Shown: positions 24,152 to 33,466, counted from the first letter of the stretch. The stretch is 56,568 bases of DNA from Clostridium disporicum (GCF_001405015.1 NZ_CYZX01000026.1:1-56568); one strand, 5' to 3'. The notes: generated from the sequence alone by a model not told the origin. Made by a program: numbers and translations.

Positions 24152-26101
24152 TTAAATTATTTCACAGTGCATTTCTTCTTCTACCTTATCCCAAGGTACA
24201 ACATATCCCTGTCCTTTATAGCAAAAAATAGAACTTGAGCTATATTCTATATCAGCATCTCTTCTATACCCTATTTCTTCAATAATCTCTTCTGTATTAT
24301 GACATTCATCGTACCCATCAAAAACTAAGTTAATACTTCCCTTTCCTTTAGAAAAGGCTATAACTTCGGCACTATAATCCATTAAAGTCTTAACTGGTCC
24401 TCTTCCTGTTATAGTTACTCTATTTTCATTAATTTCAGGTGGATTAAAAGAACCACTTAATCTTTGAATATCTGATAAAACTCTTCCCATATAATCAAGT
24501 TCCACATCTATTTTAAATTTATAATAAGGTTCTAATAATATATTTTCTGCTTTTTCTAATCCCTGTCTTAAAGCCCTAAATGTAGCTTCCCTAAAATCTC
24601 CACCTTCTGTATGCTTATTATGAGCTCTTCCTGTTAATAACGTTACTTTTATATCTGTTAAAGGAGAACCTGTAAGAACTCCATGATGATCTCTTTCAAA
24701 AATATGTGTTCTAACTAAATTCATATGTCCAGTACTTAAATGATCTGCATGACACTTATTTTCAAAGTCAATCCCTGAATTTCTGCTTAATGGCTCTAGC
24801 TTTAAATGCACCTCTGCATAATGCTTCAAAGGTTCAAAATGTCCATATCCCTTTACTTCATTATTAATAGTTTCTTTATATAAAATTTTGCATGTCCCAA
24901 ATTCAATATCTAAATTAAATCTTTCCTTAACTACTTCCTTTAATATTTCCAATTGAATTTTCCCCATAATATGAACATGTATCTCCTGTAATTGTTCATT
25001 CCATACTACATTTAAAGCTGGGTCTTCAGCATCTAAAAGCTTAAAATATCCAAGAACTTCTTTTATATTATTTGATGGATCAAATATTACTTTAGACATC
25101 AATGTAGGTATCATATTATATTTTATATTTTCTGCTAAATTTCCCAGTCCATCTCCAATCTTAGCTTTAGATAATCCTGTTACAGCAAATATATCTCCTG
25201 CCTTAACCTCATCAACTGTTTTAAACTTATTACCATTATATATTCTTATTGAACTTATCTTTTCCTTAGTATTATCTCTATAAATTACTTCATCTCTAAC
25301 CTTTAATGTACCTTCTATGGCTTTTATAAAAGTTATTCTATTTCCATTAGCTTCATGACGTATTTTATATACTCTACCTGCAAATTCAGTTTTTTCATCA
25401 TATTCTGTATATGTTAACTCATCAAGATTTTCTAAAAATTCTCTTATTCCTTCATCTTGAAGTGCTGAACCTCCAAAGCATGGAAAAACTTTCGATTCTT
25501 TTATTAAATTTTTAAATGTATTAACCCAAGTCTCTTTATCGTAATCGGCTTCAAAATATCTTTCTAATAGATGCTCATCATACTCGCTTATAAACTCAAT
25601 AAGGTCTTGAGTTAATTCTTCTCTCTTAATATCCCCATCTATATAAAATAAATCTTTTGATAAAACTCTCTTTATCTCATTAATAACCTTATCCTTATCT
25701 GCGTTAACTCTATCAAGTTTATTAATAAAAATAAAAGTAGGCACTTTATACTTCTTTAATAATTGCCATACTGTCTCTGTATGACCTTGTACCCCTTCTA
25801 CTGCACTTATTATAACAATAGCATAATCCATTATTCCTATAGCACGCTCCATCTCTGTAGAAAAATCTATATGTCCAGGAGTGTCAACTAAATAATAGCT
25901 ATTGTCATTAAATTCGAAAATAGCTTGGTCTGAAAATACCGTTATTCCTCTTTCTTTTTCAATATTATGACTATCTAAAAATGAGTTTTTATGATCTACT
26001 CTTCCTCTATTTCTTATTGACTTTGTATGATATAGTACTTGCTCTGAGAATGTAGTTTTTCCTGCATCAACATGAGCTAGTATCCCAATTGTTTTTTTCA
26101 T
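24152..26101 (-). CDS. TetM/TetO-like ribosomal protection GTPase
   Basis: A 649-residue translational GTPase of the EF-G superfamily, close in length and layout to tetracycline ribosomal protection proteins such as TetB(P) and TetM. The GTPase motifs are AHVDAGKTT (9-17), RGITV (51-55), DTPGH (73-77) and NKLD (127-130). EF-G domains II to V follow, including the stretch GHMNLVRTHIFERDHHGVLTG. Proteins of this group displace tetracycline from the 30S ribosome, but chromosomal clostridial relatives are divergent and may act in another stress. AAGGTGAT precedes the ATG. Resistance is a prediction only. Confidence 0.8.
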   Translation of the reverse strand: MKKTIGILAHVDAGKTTFSEQVLYHTKSIRNRGRVDHKNSFLDSHNIEKERGITVFSDQAIFEFNDNSYYLVDTPGHIDFSTEMERAIGIMDYAIVIISAVEGVQGHTETVWQLLKKYKVPTFIFINKLDRVNADKDKVINEIKRVLSKDLFYIDGDIKREELTQDLIEFISEYDEHLLERYFEADYDKETWVNTFKNLIKESKVFPCFGGSALQDEGIREFLENLDELTYTEYDEKTEFAGRVYKIRHEANGNRITFIKAIEGTLKVRDEVIYRDNTKEKISSIRIYNGNKFKTVDEVKAGDIFAVTGLSKAKIGDGLGNLAENIKYNMIPTLMSKVIFDPSNNIKEVLGYFKLLDAEDPALNVVWNEQLQEIHVHIMGKIQLEILKEVVKERFNLDIEFGTCKILYKETINNEVKGYGHFEPLKHYAEVHLKLEPLSRNSGIDFENKCHADHLSTGHMNLVRTHIFERDHHGVLTGSPLTDIKVTLLTGRAHNKHTEGGDFREATFRALRQGLEKAENILLEPYYKFKIDVELDYMGRVLSDIQRLSGSFNPPEINENRVTITGRGPVKTLMDYSAEVIAFSKGKGSINLVFDGYDECHNTEEIIEEIGYRRDADIEYSSSSIFCYKGQGYVVPWDKVEEEMHCEII

Positions 26102-26401
26102 TTTATCACCTTATTCTTCTTTAACCTATATAATAGTCTTATATTATCTCTTAGTTGTAATTGTAACAAATATCGCTGTCAATATAAATAGATTAGGTTC
26201 TCTATTATTCTCCACAATCTTAGTTACTATAAAAGCTGAATTATTAGATATATTTTTTTATATTTAATAAAGTCATTTAAATTACTAAAGCTATTTTTTT
26301 CATTTTATGAAAATTATTTTTTTCTTCTTGTTTAAAGTATAGAAAGATGATATTCTATGTAATTGTGAAGTAAATTAATTTAATTACTTGGGGGGTAAAA
26401 A
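26102..26401. other. 300-base intergenic region between divergent genes
   Basis: It holds the MATE promoter (26328-26356) and otherwise AT-rich sequence. No extra gene, stable hairpin or operator was recognised. The promoter of the TetM-like gene is not evident. Confidence 0.4.
26328..26356 (+). promoter_or_regulatory. Promoter of the first MATE gene
   Basis: TTGTTT (26328-26333), 17-base spacer, TATTCT (26351-26356). The start codon at 26402 follows a GGGGGG binding site. Confidence 0.5.
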
Positions 26402-27760
26402 ATGACTAAAGATATGACTCAAGGTAGTCCAGTAAGGCATATTTTGCTTTTCTCTATACCTTTATTAATAGGAAATGTATTCCAACAGTTTTATAGCATG
26501 GTAGATACTATAATAGTTGGTAGATTTGTAGGCGTTGATGCACTAGCTGCCGTAGGTTCTACTGGTTCATTAGTATTTTTAATAAATGGATTTGCATTAG
26601 GTTTAACTAGTGGATTTTCTGTTATGGTTTCTCAACGATTCGGCGCAAATGATGAAAAAGGATTACGAAAAGCTGTTTCAAGCTCTGTTGTATTATGTAC
26701 AGCATTAGTTATTATATTAACTACAATAAGCTTAATAGCTGCTAAACCATTACTTCATTTGATGAATACTCCGGATAATATTTTTAATGATGCTTATACT
26801 TATGTGGCTATAATATTTGCTGGTATAATAACTACAGTAGCTTATAACATGATGGCAAGTATATTAAGAGCTCTTGGCGATAGTAAATCTCCATTATATT
26901 TCTTAATAATTTCTTCTGTATTAAATATAATATTAGACTTAGTATTTATAATAAACTTTAAAATGGGTGTTGCTGGTGCCGCTTATGCAACAATTATTTC
27001 TCAAGGTGTATCTGCTATCCTTTGTTTTATATACATCTTAAATAAATATACTATTTTAAAATTAGCTAGAGAAGATTATAACGTTAAAAAGAGCATGTAT
27101 ATAAGACATTTAAAGATAGGTATTCCTATGGCTTTACAATTTTCAATAACTGCATTAGGTTTACTTACAGTACAAGGCGCATTAAATGTATTAGGTTCAA
27201 CTGTTATAGCAGCATATACTGCTTCATCAAAAGCACTACAATTAGTAATGCAACCTGCTGTTACTTATGGTGTAACAATGGCAACTTATTGTGGACAAAA
27301 TCTTGGTGCAAAAAGATATGATCGTATAAGTGATGGTGTTAACAAGGCTGTAAAGATTTCTATAATAACAAGTTTAATTGCAGGCTTTGTACTTATAGCA
27401 TTCGGTACACAATTTGTTAAATTATTTATAGATAATCCTGATGCACAAATTATCGCTTACTCAAAGCAAGTTCTTACTATTTCAGGAATATTCTTTATAC
27501 CATTAGGATTAATATTTATATTTAGAAATGCGCTTCAAGGTATTGGCGAAAGCTTTGTTCCTATGATGGCTGGTGTTGCAGAACTTGGAGCGAGAGCTTT
27601 AGTTGCTTTCACACTTCCATCATTCTTAGGATTCTTTGGTATATGCTTAGCGGATCCTGTTGCATGGATTGCTGCTGCAGTTCCTTTAGCAATCTATTAT
27701 TATATTACTATAAAAAAATTGTTAGCTAAATATGATACTTCTGTTGAAGTTATAGCATAA
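26402..27760 (+). CDS. MATE family efflux transporter
   Basis: A 452-residue antiporter with twelve membrane helices in two homologous MatE halves. Typical stretches are SIPLLIGNVFQQFYSMVDTIIVGRFVG near the N-terminus, ILRALGDSKSPLYFLIISS in the first half, and FRNALQGIGESFVPMMAGVAELGARALVAF in the second. Family members export cationic drugs or metabolites using sodium or proton gradients. GGGGGG stands seven bases before the ATG. It is monocistronic, with a strong terminator. A second, differently regulated MATE gene lies at 53540. Confidence 0.92.
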   Translation: MTKDMTQGSPVRHILLFSIPLLIGNVFQQFYSMVDTIIVGRFVGVDALAAVGSTGSLVFLINGFALGLTSGFSVMVSQRFGANDEKGLRKAVSSSVVLCTALVIILTTISLIAAKPLLHLMNTPDNIFNDAYTYVAIIFAGIITTVAYNMMASILRALGDSKSPLYFLIISSVLNIILDLVFIINFKMGVAGAAYATIISQGVSAILCFIYILNKYTILKLAREDYNVKKSMYIRHLKIGIPMALQFSITALGLLTVQGALNVLGSTVIAAYTASSKALQLVMQPAVTYGVTMATYCGQNLGAKRYDRISDGVNKAVKISIITSLIAGFVLIAFGTQFVKLFIDNPDAQIIAYSKQVLTISGIFFIPLGLIFIFRNALQGIGESFVPMMAGVAELGARALVAFTLPSFLGFFGICLADPVAWIAAAVPLAIYYYITIKKLLAKYDTSVEVIA

Positions 27761-27764
27761 ATAT

Positions 27765-27800
27765 AAAAAGGTCAAGTCACAATTTGGACTTGACCTTTTT
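27765..27800 (+). terminator. Intrinsic terminator after the first MATE gene
   Basis: AAAAAGGTCAAGTC and GACTTGACCTTTTT close an eight-base loop, followed by T residues. Confidence 0.92.
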
Positions 27801-27979
27801 TCTACTTATCCGTAGTAAAATCTCAAATATATTTCTCAATATCTATCTTTACTTTGCTATCATCTGTTATCTTAAAAAAATTATAATTTACTCTTGCTTA
27901 TCATCTTAAACTACTTTAAAATATCTATTGCATATTTATATATTCCAAACTTAACAATCTTATGGATTGATAATTATAT

Positions 27980-28477
27980 CTATTGACCTACTTGTTCTTT
28001 TATATAATTAGGAACTTCCTCCGGAGCTATATCTAATATAAAGGCAAGTTCTTCATTTAAAAGCTTTTCTGCTGCTTGCATGATTTCATCATCACCTTTA
28101 TATAACTTTTTACCTATTGATTTTTTAGTCTTTTTACCTAAATATATTGTTCTTATTAAAGTAATTAACTCCTCACAGTCACCACTTTTTAGCATTGATT
28201 TAAATTGCTCATTTCTGATTCTATCATCCTCAATCCACGTAGTATCTGCATTTGGTACAATATTTATCAACTCTTCAATAGCCTCTTTTGAAAGAATCTC
28301 TCTCATCCTAATAGTTGTATTATCAACCGGAATTTTTATCACTGTATTTTTTGAGTAAACAGGCTCTAATACATAGTATTCTCTTTCCTCTTTACCTAAA
28401 AATTTCTCTTTCTTTATCTCTATAACTTTACAAACTCCTGTAGTTCCATACATTATATAATCATTAACTTTAAACAT
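27980..28477 (-). CDS. CarD family transcriptional regulator
   Basis: A 165-residue RNA-polymerase-binding regulator. The N-terminal 70 residues (KVNDYIMYGTTGVCKVIEIK to VDNTTIRMREILS) form the Tudor-like RNA-polymerase interaction domain shared with Mfd; the remaining helical domain (LIRTIYLGKKTKKSIGKKLYKGDDEIMQAAEKLLNEELAFIL) is the DNA-interacting CarD/CdnL part. Such proteins stabilise open complexes at many promoters, notably rRNA and stress genes. It has GGAAGGTGA upstream. A promoter followed at once by a terminator hairpin precedes it, suggesting attenuation of its own expression. Confidence 0.92.
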   Translation of the reverse strand: MFKVNDYIMYGTTGVCKVIEIKKEKFLGKEEREYYVLEPVYSKNTVIKIPVDNTTIRMREILSKEAIEELINIVPNADTTWIEDDRIRNEQFKSMLKSGDCEELITLIRTIYLGKKTKKSIGKKLYKGDDEIMQAAEKLLNEELAFILDIAPEEVPNYIKEQVGQ

Positions 28478-28570
28478 TTAAGCTTCACCTTCCTTAACTT
28501 TAAATTCGCTTGTAGTTTACTAAAATATATAAGACTAAAGCAGTTAATAATTATATTGAAAAATAAAAAA

Positions 28571-28606
28571 GTAGCTTTAACAACTGGACTTACGTTGTTA
28601 AAACTA
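28571..28606 (-). terminator. Intrinsic terminator in the leader of carD (putative attenuator)
   Basis: In minus-strand sense the arms GTAGTTTTAACAAC (28606-28593) and GTTGTTAAAGCTAC (28584-28571) pair with one mismatch around nine bases, followed by TTTTTTATTTTT. The flanking genes are divergent, so it ends neither of them. It sits about 95 bases before carD and starts only about eight bases after the predicted transcription start. Confidence 0.75.
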
Positions 28607-28620
28607 CTCGTTGTAATATT

Positions 28621-28649
28621 ATTATATCACTTTTAATAACTTAATGTAA
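28621..28649 (-). promoter_or_regulatory. Promoter of the carD leader
   Basis: Minus-strand TTACAT (28644-28649), exactly 17 bases, TATAAT (28621-28626). Transcription should begin near 28614 and run straight into the hairpin at 28571-28606. Confidence 0.65.
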
Positions 28650-28720
28650 GTAAAAAATTTATAAATAATTTTATTAAAATGATATAATAAGTTATAAAAA
28701 TATATTTTGGAGATGATTTT

Positions 28721-29458
28721 ATGACTAATGAAATAGAAGTGCTCTCAAAGATTTTTAAGGAAAGTAATAATATAGTATTCTTTGGGGGAGCTGGAATGAG
28801 CACAGAAAGTGGGATACCTGATTTTAGAAGTTCTAATGGTCTATTTAATGAAAAACTTAATTTAACCTTTACTCCTGAACAGTTAGTATCACACTCATTT
28901 TATATGAGATATCCAGAAGAATTCTTTAATTTTTATAAATCAAAGCTAATTTATCCTGATGCAAAACCAAATGCTGGTCACATAGCCTTAGCTAAACTTG
29001 AAAAAATGGGTAAACTAAAAGCAATAGTGACTCAAAATATTGATGGTCTTCATCAGGCAGCAGGCTCAAAAAATGTTTTTGAACTTCATGGCTCTGTTCT
29101 TAGAAATTATTGTGTTAAATGTCATGCTTTTTATGATGAAAAATTTATTTTAGAATCTAAAGGGGTTCCTACCTGCATCAAATGTGGTAGCAGAGTTAAA
29201 CCTGATGTAGTTCTTTACGAAGAAGGCTTAGATGATAATGTTATTAGAGGAGCTGTTAATGCTATAGCTAATGCTGATACATTAATTATTGGTGGAACTT
29301 CACTTGTTGTTTATCCAGCAGCTGGACTTATAAATTATTTTAGAGGTAAAAACCTTGTTCTTATAAATAAAAGTACAACTCAAGCTGATTCTAAAGCTAA
29401 CTTAGTCATTCGTGATTCTATTGGTAAAGTTTTAAGTAAAGCTGTTAGTAATATATAA
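28721..29458 (+). CDS. Sir2 family NAD-dependent protein deacylase
   Basis: A 245-residue sirtuin. The NAD-binding motif GGAGMSTESGIPDFRS (about 22-37), TQNIDGLHQAAG (104-115) and the catalytic H123 in ELHGS are intact. The zinc is bound by C131, C134, C152 and C155. The protein removes acetyl or related acyl groups from lysines with NAD as cosubstrate. A TATAAT box lies at 28683-28688 and GGAGATGAT precedes the ATG. It is divergent from carD and monocistronic. Confidence 0.93.
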   Translation: MTNEIEVLSKIFKESNNIVFFGGAGMSTESGIPDFRSSNGLFNEKLNLTFTPEQLVSHSFYMRYPEEFFNFYKSKLIYPDAKPNAGHIALAKLEKMGKLKAIVTQNIDGLHQAAGSKNVFELHGSVLRNYCVKCHAFYDEKFILESKGVPTCIKCGSRVKPDVVLYEEGLDDNVIRGAVNAIANADTLIIGGTSLVVYPAAGLINYFRGKNLVLINKSTTQADSKANLVIRDSIGKVLSKAVSNI

Positions 29459-29531
29459 AATTTATAGACTATACCTAAATAAATTAAATTGATAATAATT
29501 TTTAATACTTTTATAATTAAAAAAATAAAAT

Positions 29532-29569
29532 AAGTATATTGGCCAAATTTCATATTAGTCAACATACTT
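29532..29569. terminator. Bidirectional terminator between sirtuin and alarmone synthetase genes
   Basis: Arms starting AAGTATATTGGC and ending GTCAACATACTT pair with one mismatch and one G-U. T-rich tracts flank both sides, ATTTTTTATTT on the plus strand. Confidence 0.75.
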
Positions 29570-29639
29570 ATTTTTTATTTAAAGTTTATGAAAAATATAC
29601 TTATTTATAAAGTTTATTCAATAGCATATTATCTTTACA

Positions 29640-30323
29640 TTATAATCTATTTTCAATCCTATTTCGTATCTCTTCCATACGTTTATCTAAATCTGCACTT
29701 ATTTCAGAACATACAAGTAATTCTCGTTCTATTATCTCAGTTTCATCTGTATCAATATTCTTTTTATATCTTAATTTATGCTCTAAACTTGCCCAGAAAT
29801 CCATAGCTATTGTTCTTAGCTGAACTTCAACACTTATAGATTTTTTCCCACTTTGCAAGAAAATTGGCACTTCTATAATTAAATGTAAACTTCTATATCC
29901 GCTTTTCTTAGGATTCTTTATATAGTCCTTTTTCTCAATTAACTTAATGTCATCTTGATTTAATAAACATTCTGCTAACATATAAATATCTTCTGGGAAT
30001 GAACAAATTACCCTTACGCCAGCAATATCTTTTATATGTTCCTGTACTGCTTCTATTGAAAATTCTATCTCTTTCTTCTTAATTTTCTTAGCGATGCTCT
30101 CAGGAGACTTTAATCTTGTTTTTATATGTTCTATTGGATTTCTATCATACTGCAATGAGAATTCCTCGTTTAATACATTAAACTTAGTTTCAATTTCCAT
30201 TATTGCACATCTATAATATGTCATAAGTTCATTCATATGTCTCATATTTTCATGTACAACATCTAAAAACTCATCATTAATTATTCTTTCTCTAAAAATT
30301 TTTTGACCAATCTCTTTTAACAT
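29640..30323 (-). CDS. Small alarmone synthetase (RelA/SpoT nucleotidyltransferase domain)
   Basis: A 227-residue GTP pyrophosphokinase of the RelQ/YjbM type, making (p)ppGpp from ATP and GDP/GTP. Markers are IKTRLKSPESIAKKIKKK, IKDIAGVRVICSF, IKNPKKSGYRSLHLIIEVP (the G-loop region) and VEVQLRTIAMDFWASLEHKLRYKK. There is no hydrolase or TGS/ACT domain, so regulation is by expression or oligomerisation. The start is set at MLKEIGQK with AAAGGGTGAT upstream, 16 codons inside the longest frame. It is transcribed alone. Confidence 0.92.
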   Translation of the reverse strand: MLKEIGQKIFRERIINDEFLDVVHENMRHMNELMTYYRCAIMEIETKFNVLNEEFSLQYDRNPIEHIKTRLKSPESIAKKIKKKEIEFSIEAVQEHIKDIAGVRVICSFPEDIYMLAECLLNQDDIKLIEKKDYIKNPKKSGYRSLHLIIEVPIFLQSGKKSISVEVQLRTIAMDFWASLEHKLRYKKNIDTDETEIIERELLVCSEISADLDKRMEEIRNRIENRL

Positions 30324-30483
30324 ACAATCACCCTTTACTATTAGTTTAATCCAATAGTAATATAGTATCATATTACTATTATCTAAATCAAAAAGATTAA
30401 TCTTAATTATCCTTTAATAAATTAACTAATTTTAAATATTAATTAATTTAGAAAGTAACTTAAAAATAGTGTTACTATAAAAA

Positions 30484-30507
30484 AAGAAATTCATATTTGA
30501 ATTCCTT
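30484..30507 (-). terminator. Intrinsic terminator after the cobyrinate diamide synthase gene
   Basis: GGAATTCA / TGAATTTC arms (minus-strand sense) around four bases, followed by seven T residues. Confidence 0.75.
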
Positions 30508-30516
30508 TCTATAATT

Positions 30517-31809
30517 TTATTTAGTTATAAATCTTAAAAATTCCATATTACCAAAGAAATGAATATGAGGATATCCTGCTATAGTATTTTTCTTTTTATA
30601 GCCACAATTCCAGCTTAAAGCATCTCCACTCCAGCTTTTTTTGGTAACATTATATATACTCTCTTCATTTAGCTCTACATCTGACTTGTGGAATTCATGA
30701 CAATTTATACTTATGTTTTCACCTTTAATTGCTACATTGGCATAACCAAAGCGTTGTAGTGATTTAGTCATATAAGTATATCCTTTTAAGAAACCTACCA
30801 TTTCGCAATCTTCTATTTTTTCTGTTAAGTACATCAATCCACCACATTCAGCATAGCATTTTAAGCCCTCTTCTAATGCTTTCTTGATACTATTTCTCAT
30901 AGATATATTTTTACTTAATTGCTCTTTAAACACTTCTGGATACCCACCACCAAGATATAGAAAATCGATATTTTCTGGTAGTTTTTCATCTCTTATTGGA
31001 CTAAAATAAGTAACATTTCCTAGTTCTTCTAAAAGCTCTAAGTTTTCTTTATAGTAAAATCTAAAAGCCTCATCATATGCAACAGCTATATTTAAGTTTC
31101 TATTTTCTAAATGAAATTCATCTTTCGTTTCTAATTTGACTTCCTTAGAATTTTTGATTATATAAGTCAAATCTACATTTTCTTCAATTAATTGAGCACA
31201 TCTTTCTATTTTTTCTATCATATTGTTAACTTCAATACTTTGAACTAGTCCTAAATGTCTACTTTCAAGTTTTATACTTTCATCTTTAGGTATATATCCT
31301 AGTACCTTAACATCACAATTAAGCTCCACTGTAGATTTCAGAAGTTCATAAAATTTTGGGCTAACAGCATTAAAAACAACTCCAATAATATTAGCATTTT
31401 TAAAGTTCTTTATTCCATTAATCTCTGCAGCTAAAGTTGCCACCTGAGCTTTTGGTGTTAAAACTAGAACTATCGGAATATCACCTAGAATATTTGAGAT
31501 ATTATAAGTTGATCCTTTTTCAGTAATACCAATTCCATCATATAAGCCCATTACCCCTTCTATTACTCCAAAATCACCATTACCTCTTGAAAAACTAGCT
31601 TTTACTCCATCTTCTCCCATAAGATGTAAATCTAAGTTTCTTGATTCTTTTCCTGTTATTTCACTATGAAAACCACTATCTATATAATCAGGACCTACTT
31701 TATATCCCTGTACATCATATCCTTTATTTTTTAATAATTTCATTAATCCTAAAGTAAAAGTAGTCTTTCCACCACCACTACAATTAGAAGATATAATTAT
31801 ATTTTTCAT
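30517..31809 (-). CDS. cbiA: Cobyrinate a,c-diamide synthase (CbiA/CobB)
   Basis: A 430-residue ATP- and glutamine-dependent amidotransferase that amidates the a and c side chains of cobyrinate in corrin synthesis. The N-terminal ATPase domain has SSNCSGGGKTTFTLGLMKLL; VGPDYIDSGFH and VIEGVMGLYDG are typical. The C-terminal glutaminase-like domain has YLGGGYPEVF and the nucleophile cysteine in YAECGGLMYL. It stands alone here, away from other cobalamin genes, with its own terminator. Relatives act on other tetrapyrroles, so siroheme-derived substrates are a minor alternative. Confidence 0.9.
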   Translation of the reverse strand: MKNIIISSNCSGGGKTTFTLGLMKLLKNKGYDVQGYKVGPDYIDSGFHSEITGKESRNLDLHLMGEDGVKASFSRGNGDFGVIEGVMGLYDGIGITEKGSTYNISNILGDIPIVLVLTPKAQVATLAAEINGIKNFKNANIIGVVFNAVSPKFYELLKSTVELNCDVKVLGYIPKDESIKLESRHLGLVQSIEVNNMIEKIERCAQLIEENVDLTYIIKNSKEVKLETKDEFHLENRNLNIAVAYDEAFRFYYKENLELLEELGNVTYFSPIRDEKLPENIDFLYLGGGYPEVFKEQLSKNISMRNSIKKALEEGLKCYAECGGLMYLTEKIEDCEMVGFLKGYTYMTKSLQRFGYANVAIKGENISINCHEFHKSDVELNEESIYNVTKKSWSGDALSWNCGYKKKNTIAGYPHIHFFGNMEFLRFITK

Positions 31810-31883
31810 CTAGCATTTCCTCATTTCCTAATAATAAAATTATATCCCCAATTATACCACACCATAAAATTTAGTGAAGCAAA

Positions 31884-32897
31884 CTATAATAGTACTATTC
31901 CACCGTCTTCACATTCTCTAATAATATCATCAGTCCATACCGCAGATTGTACCTCTCCAACATGAGCTTTCTTTAGAAAGAACATACATATTCTTGACTG
32001 TCCAATTCCTCCCCCCATAGTATATGGTAATTCTCCATTTAATAAAGCCTTATGAAAATCTAGCTCTCTTCTTTCATTACATCCTGATTCATCTAATTGC
32101 TTTGCTAATGCTTCTTCATCTACTCTTATACCCATTGATGATACTTCTATAGCTCTATCTAATACTGGTGACCAGAATAATATATCTCCATTTAATTGCC
32201 AGTCATCATAATCTGGAGAGCGTCCATCATGTTTTTCACCTGACTTTAATTTTCCACCTATTTTCATTATAAATACTGCTCCAAAATTCTTTGTAATAGC
32301 ATCTTCTCTTTCTTTAGCTGTTAACTTTGGATACATATCTTCTAACTCTTGAGATGTTATAAACTTAATATCTTTAGGTAATATTGGTGTTAACTGCCTG
32401 TAAGTTAAGTGCATATAGCTTTCTGTAACTTTAAAAACTTCATATATCTTATTTACAACTTCTTTTAAAGTTTCTTCTGTTCTATCTTCCTTTCTAATAA
32501 TTTTCTCCCAATCCCATTGGTCAACATAAAGAGAATGTAAATTATCTAATTCCTCATCTCTTCTAATAGCATTCATATCTGTATACAGACCTTGTCCAAC
32601 TTCAAATTTATATCTTTTTAAAGCCATTCTCTTCCACTTAGCTAATGACTGTACTATTTCCATTTGTGAATCTTTTATTTCCATTGCATCAAAGCTTACT
32701 ACTCTTTCTACACCATTAAGGTTGTCATTTATTCCCTGTCCTCCTTTTACGAAAATTGGTGCAGATACTCTCGTAAGGTTTAAACTTTCTGCTAAATTAG
32801 TTTCAAAAAAATCCTTTATCTTTTTTATAGCTACTTCTGTTTCTATTAGATTTAGTGTAGGTTTATATCCTTTTGGTATAATCGTTGTTTTTTTCAT
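31884..32897 (-). CDS. asnA: Aspartate-ammonia ligase (asparagine synthetase A)
   Basis: A 337-residue class-II-tRNA-synthetase-like enzyme making asparagine from aspartate, ammonia and ATP. Recognisable stretches are FVKGGQGINDNLNGVERVVSFD, VGQGLYTDMNAIRRDE, LYVDQWDWEK, SPDYDDWQLNGDILFW and the C-terminal PYTMGGGIGQSRICMFFLKKAHVGEVQ. AGGAGG precedes the ATG. It is the only gene behind an Asn-type T-box leader, so it should be switched on when uncharged tRNA-Asn accumulates. Confidence 0.96.
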   Translation of the reverse strand: MKKTTIIPKGYKPTLNLIETEVAIKKIKDFFETNLAESLNLTRVSAPIFVKGGQGINDNLNGVERVVSFDAMEIKDSQMEIVQSLAKWKRMALKRYKFEVGQGLYTDMNAIRRDEELDNLHSLYVDQWDWEKIIRKEDRTEETLKEVVNKIYEVFKVTESYMHLTYRQLTPILPKDIKFITSQELEDMYPKLTAKEREDAITKNFGAVFIMKIGGKLKSGEKHDGRSPDYDDWQLNGDILFWSPVLDRAIEVSSMGIRVDEEALAKQLDESGCNERRELDFHKALLNGELPYTMGGGIGQSRICMFFLKKAHVGEVQSAVWTDDIIRECEDGGIVLL

Positions 32898-33011
32898 ATA
32901 AATGACCTCCTATATTAAAATAAAAATTTGTTAATAAAACGTACTACTAATTTATATTCGTAGGTGTGCATCCTATTTAACTTCAAGTTATCAAATCATA
33001 GATTAAAACTA

Positions 33012-33413
33012 AAAAAACCTTCCATCCCTATAAAAGGGACGAAAGGTATATTCCGCGTTACCACCCAGATTAGCTAAAAATAAGCTCACTCATTAACAGT
33101 ACATAATTATACTGCTGAATTTTTAACGGTATTATTCCGCCTAGGCCTACTTAAGTGAGACTTCAAAATTGAAATTCTAAATCTGTAATCTAGTTAAATA
33201 AACTTTCACAGAGTGACTTTTAATTTAGTTAGTCGAACTTACACCTTTGACATAATGAAAAGGTACTTACTCTCACAAGTTCGGTTAGGTGCTCAAAGAT
33301 GTTTTTCACTATAGCTTCCATTATGGGACTTTCACCGCCACCCACTCGCTTATAAACTTCTTTCAATAGCTACTCTTCTTATCACTGCATCTCAATTATC
33401 TAATTTGTATACT
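33012..33413 (-). ncRNA. T-box leader of asnA (Asn-specific)
   Basis: A minus-strand leader of about 400 bases. The T-box sequence GGGTGGTAACGCGG (33053-33066) is the antiterminator element that pairs with the tRNA acceptor end. It is followed by a perfect terminator stem (ACCTTTCGTCCC with GGGATGGAAGGT, 33012-33048) and seven T. Further upstream, stem I contains GAGTGGGTGGCGGTGAAAG, and the specifier region reads GTGAAAAACATC, containing the Asn codon AAC. The tRNA-pairing bulge is UGGU, which would need a U-G wobble with a G discriminator base. Confidence 0.92.
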
Positions 33414-33442
33414 ATATTATTATTTTTTTGATAATGTGTCAA
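33414..33442 (-). promoter_or_regulatory. Promoter of the asnA T-box transcript
   Basis: Minus-strand consensus TTGACA (33437-33442), 17 bases, TAATAT (33414-33419). Confidence 0.75.
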
Positions 33443-33466
33443 TATTTTATTATATTTTTTTATATT

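Noticed and set aside
29588..29806. Plus-strand frame of 72 codons
   Set aside because: It mostly overlaps the alarmone synthetase gene on the other strand and begins in the shared terminator zone without a binding site.
30517..31809. A cobalamin synthesis operon around cbiA
   Set aside because: Neighbouring genes (alarmone synthetase, asnA) are unrelated and separated by terminators or regulatory leaders; only one cobalamin gene is here.
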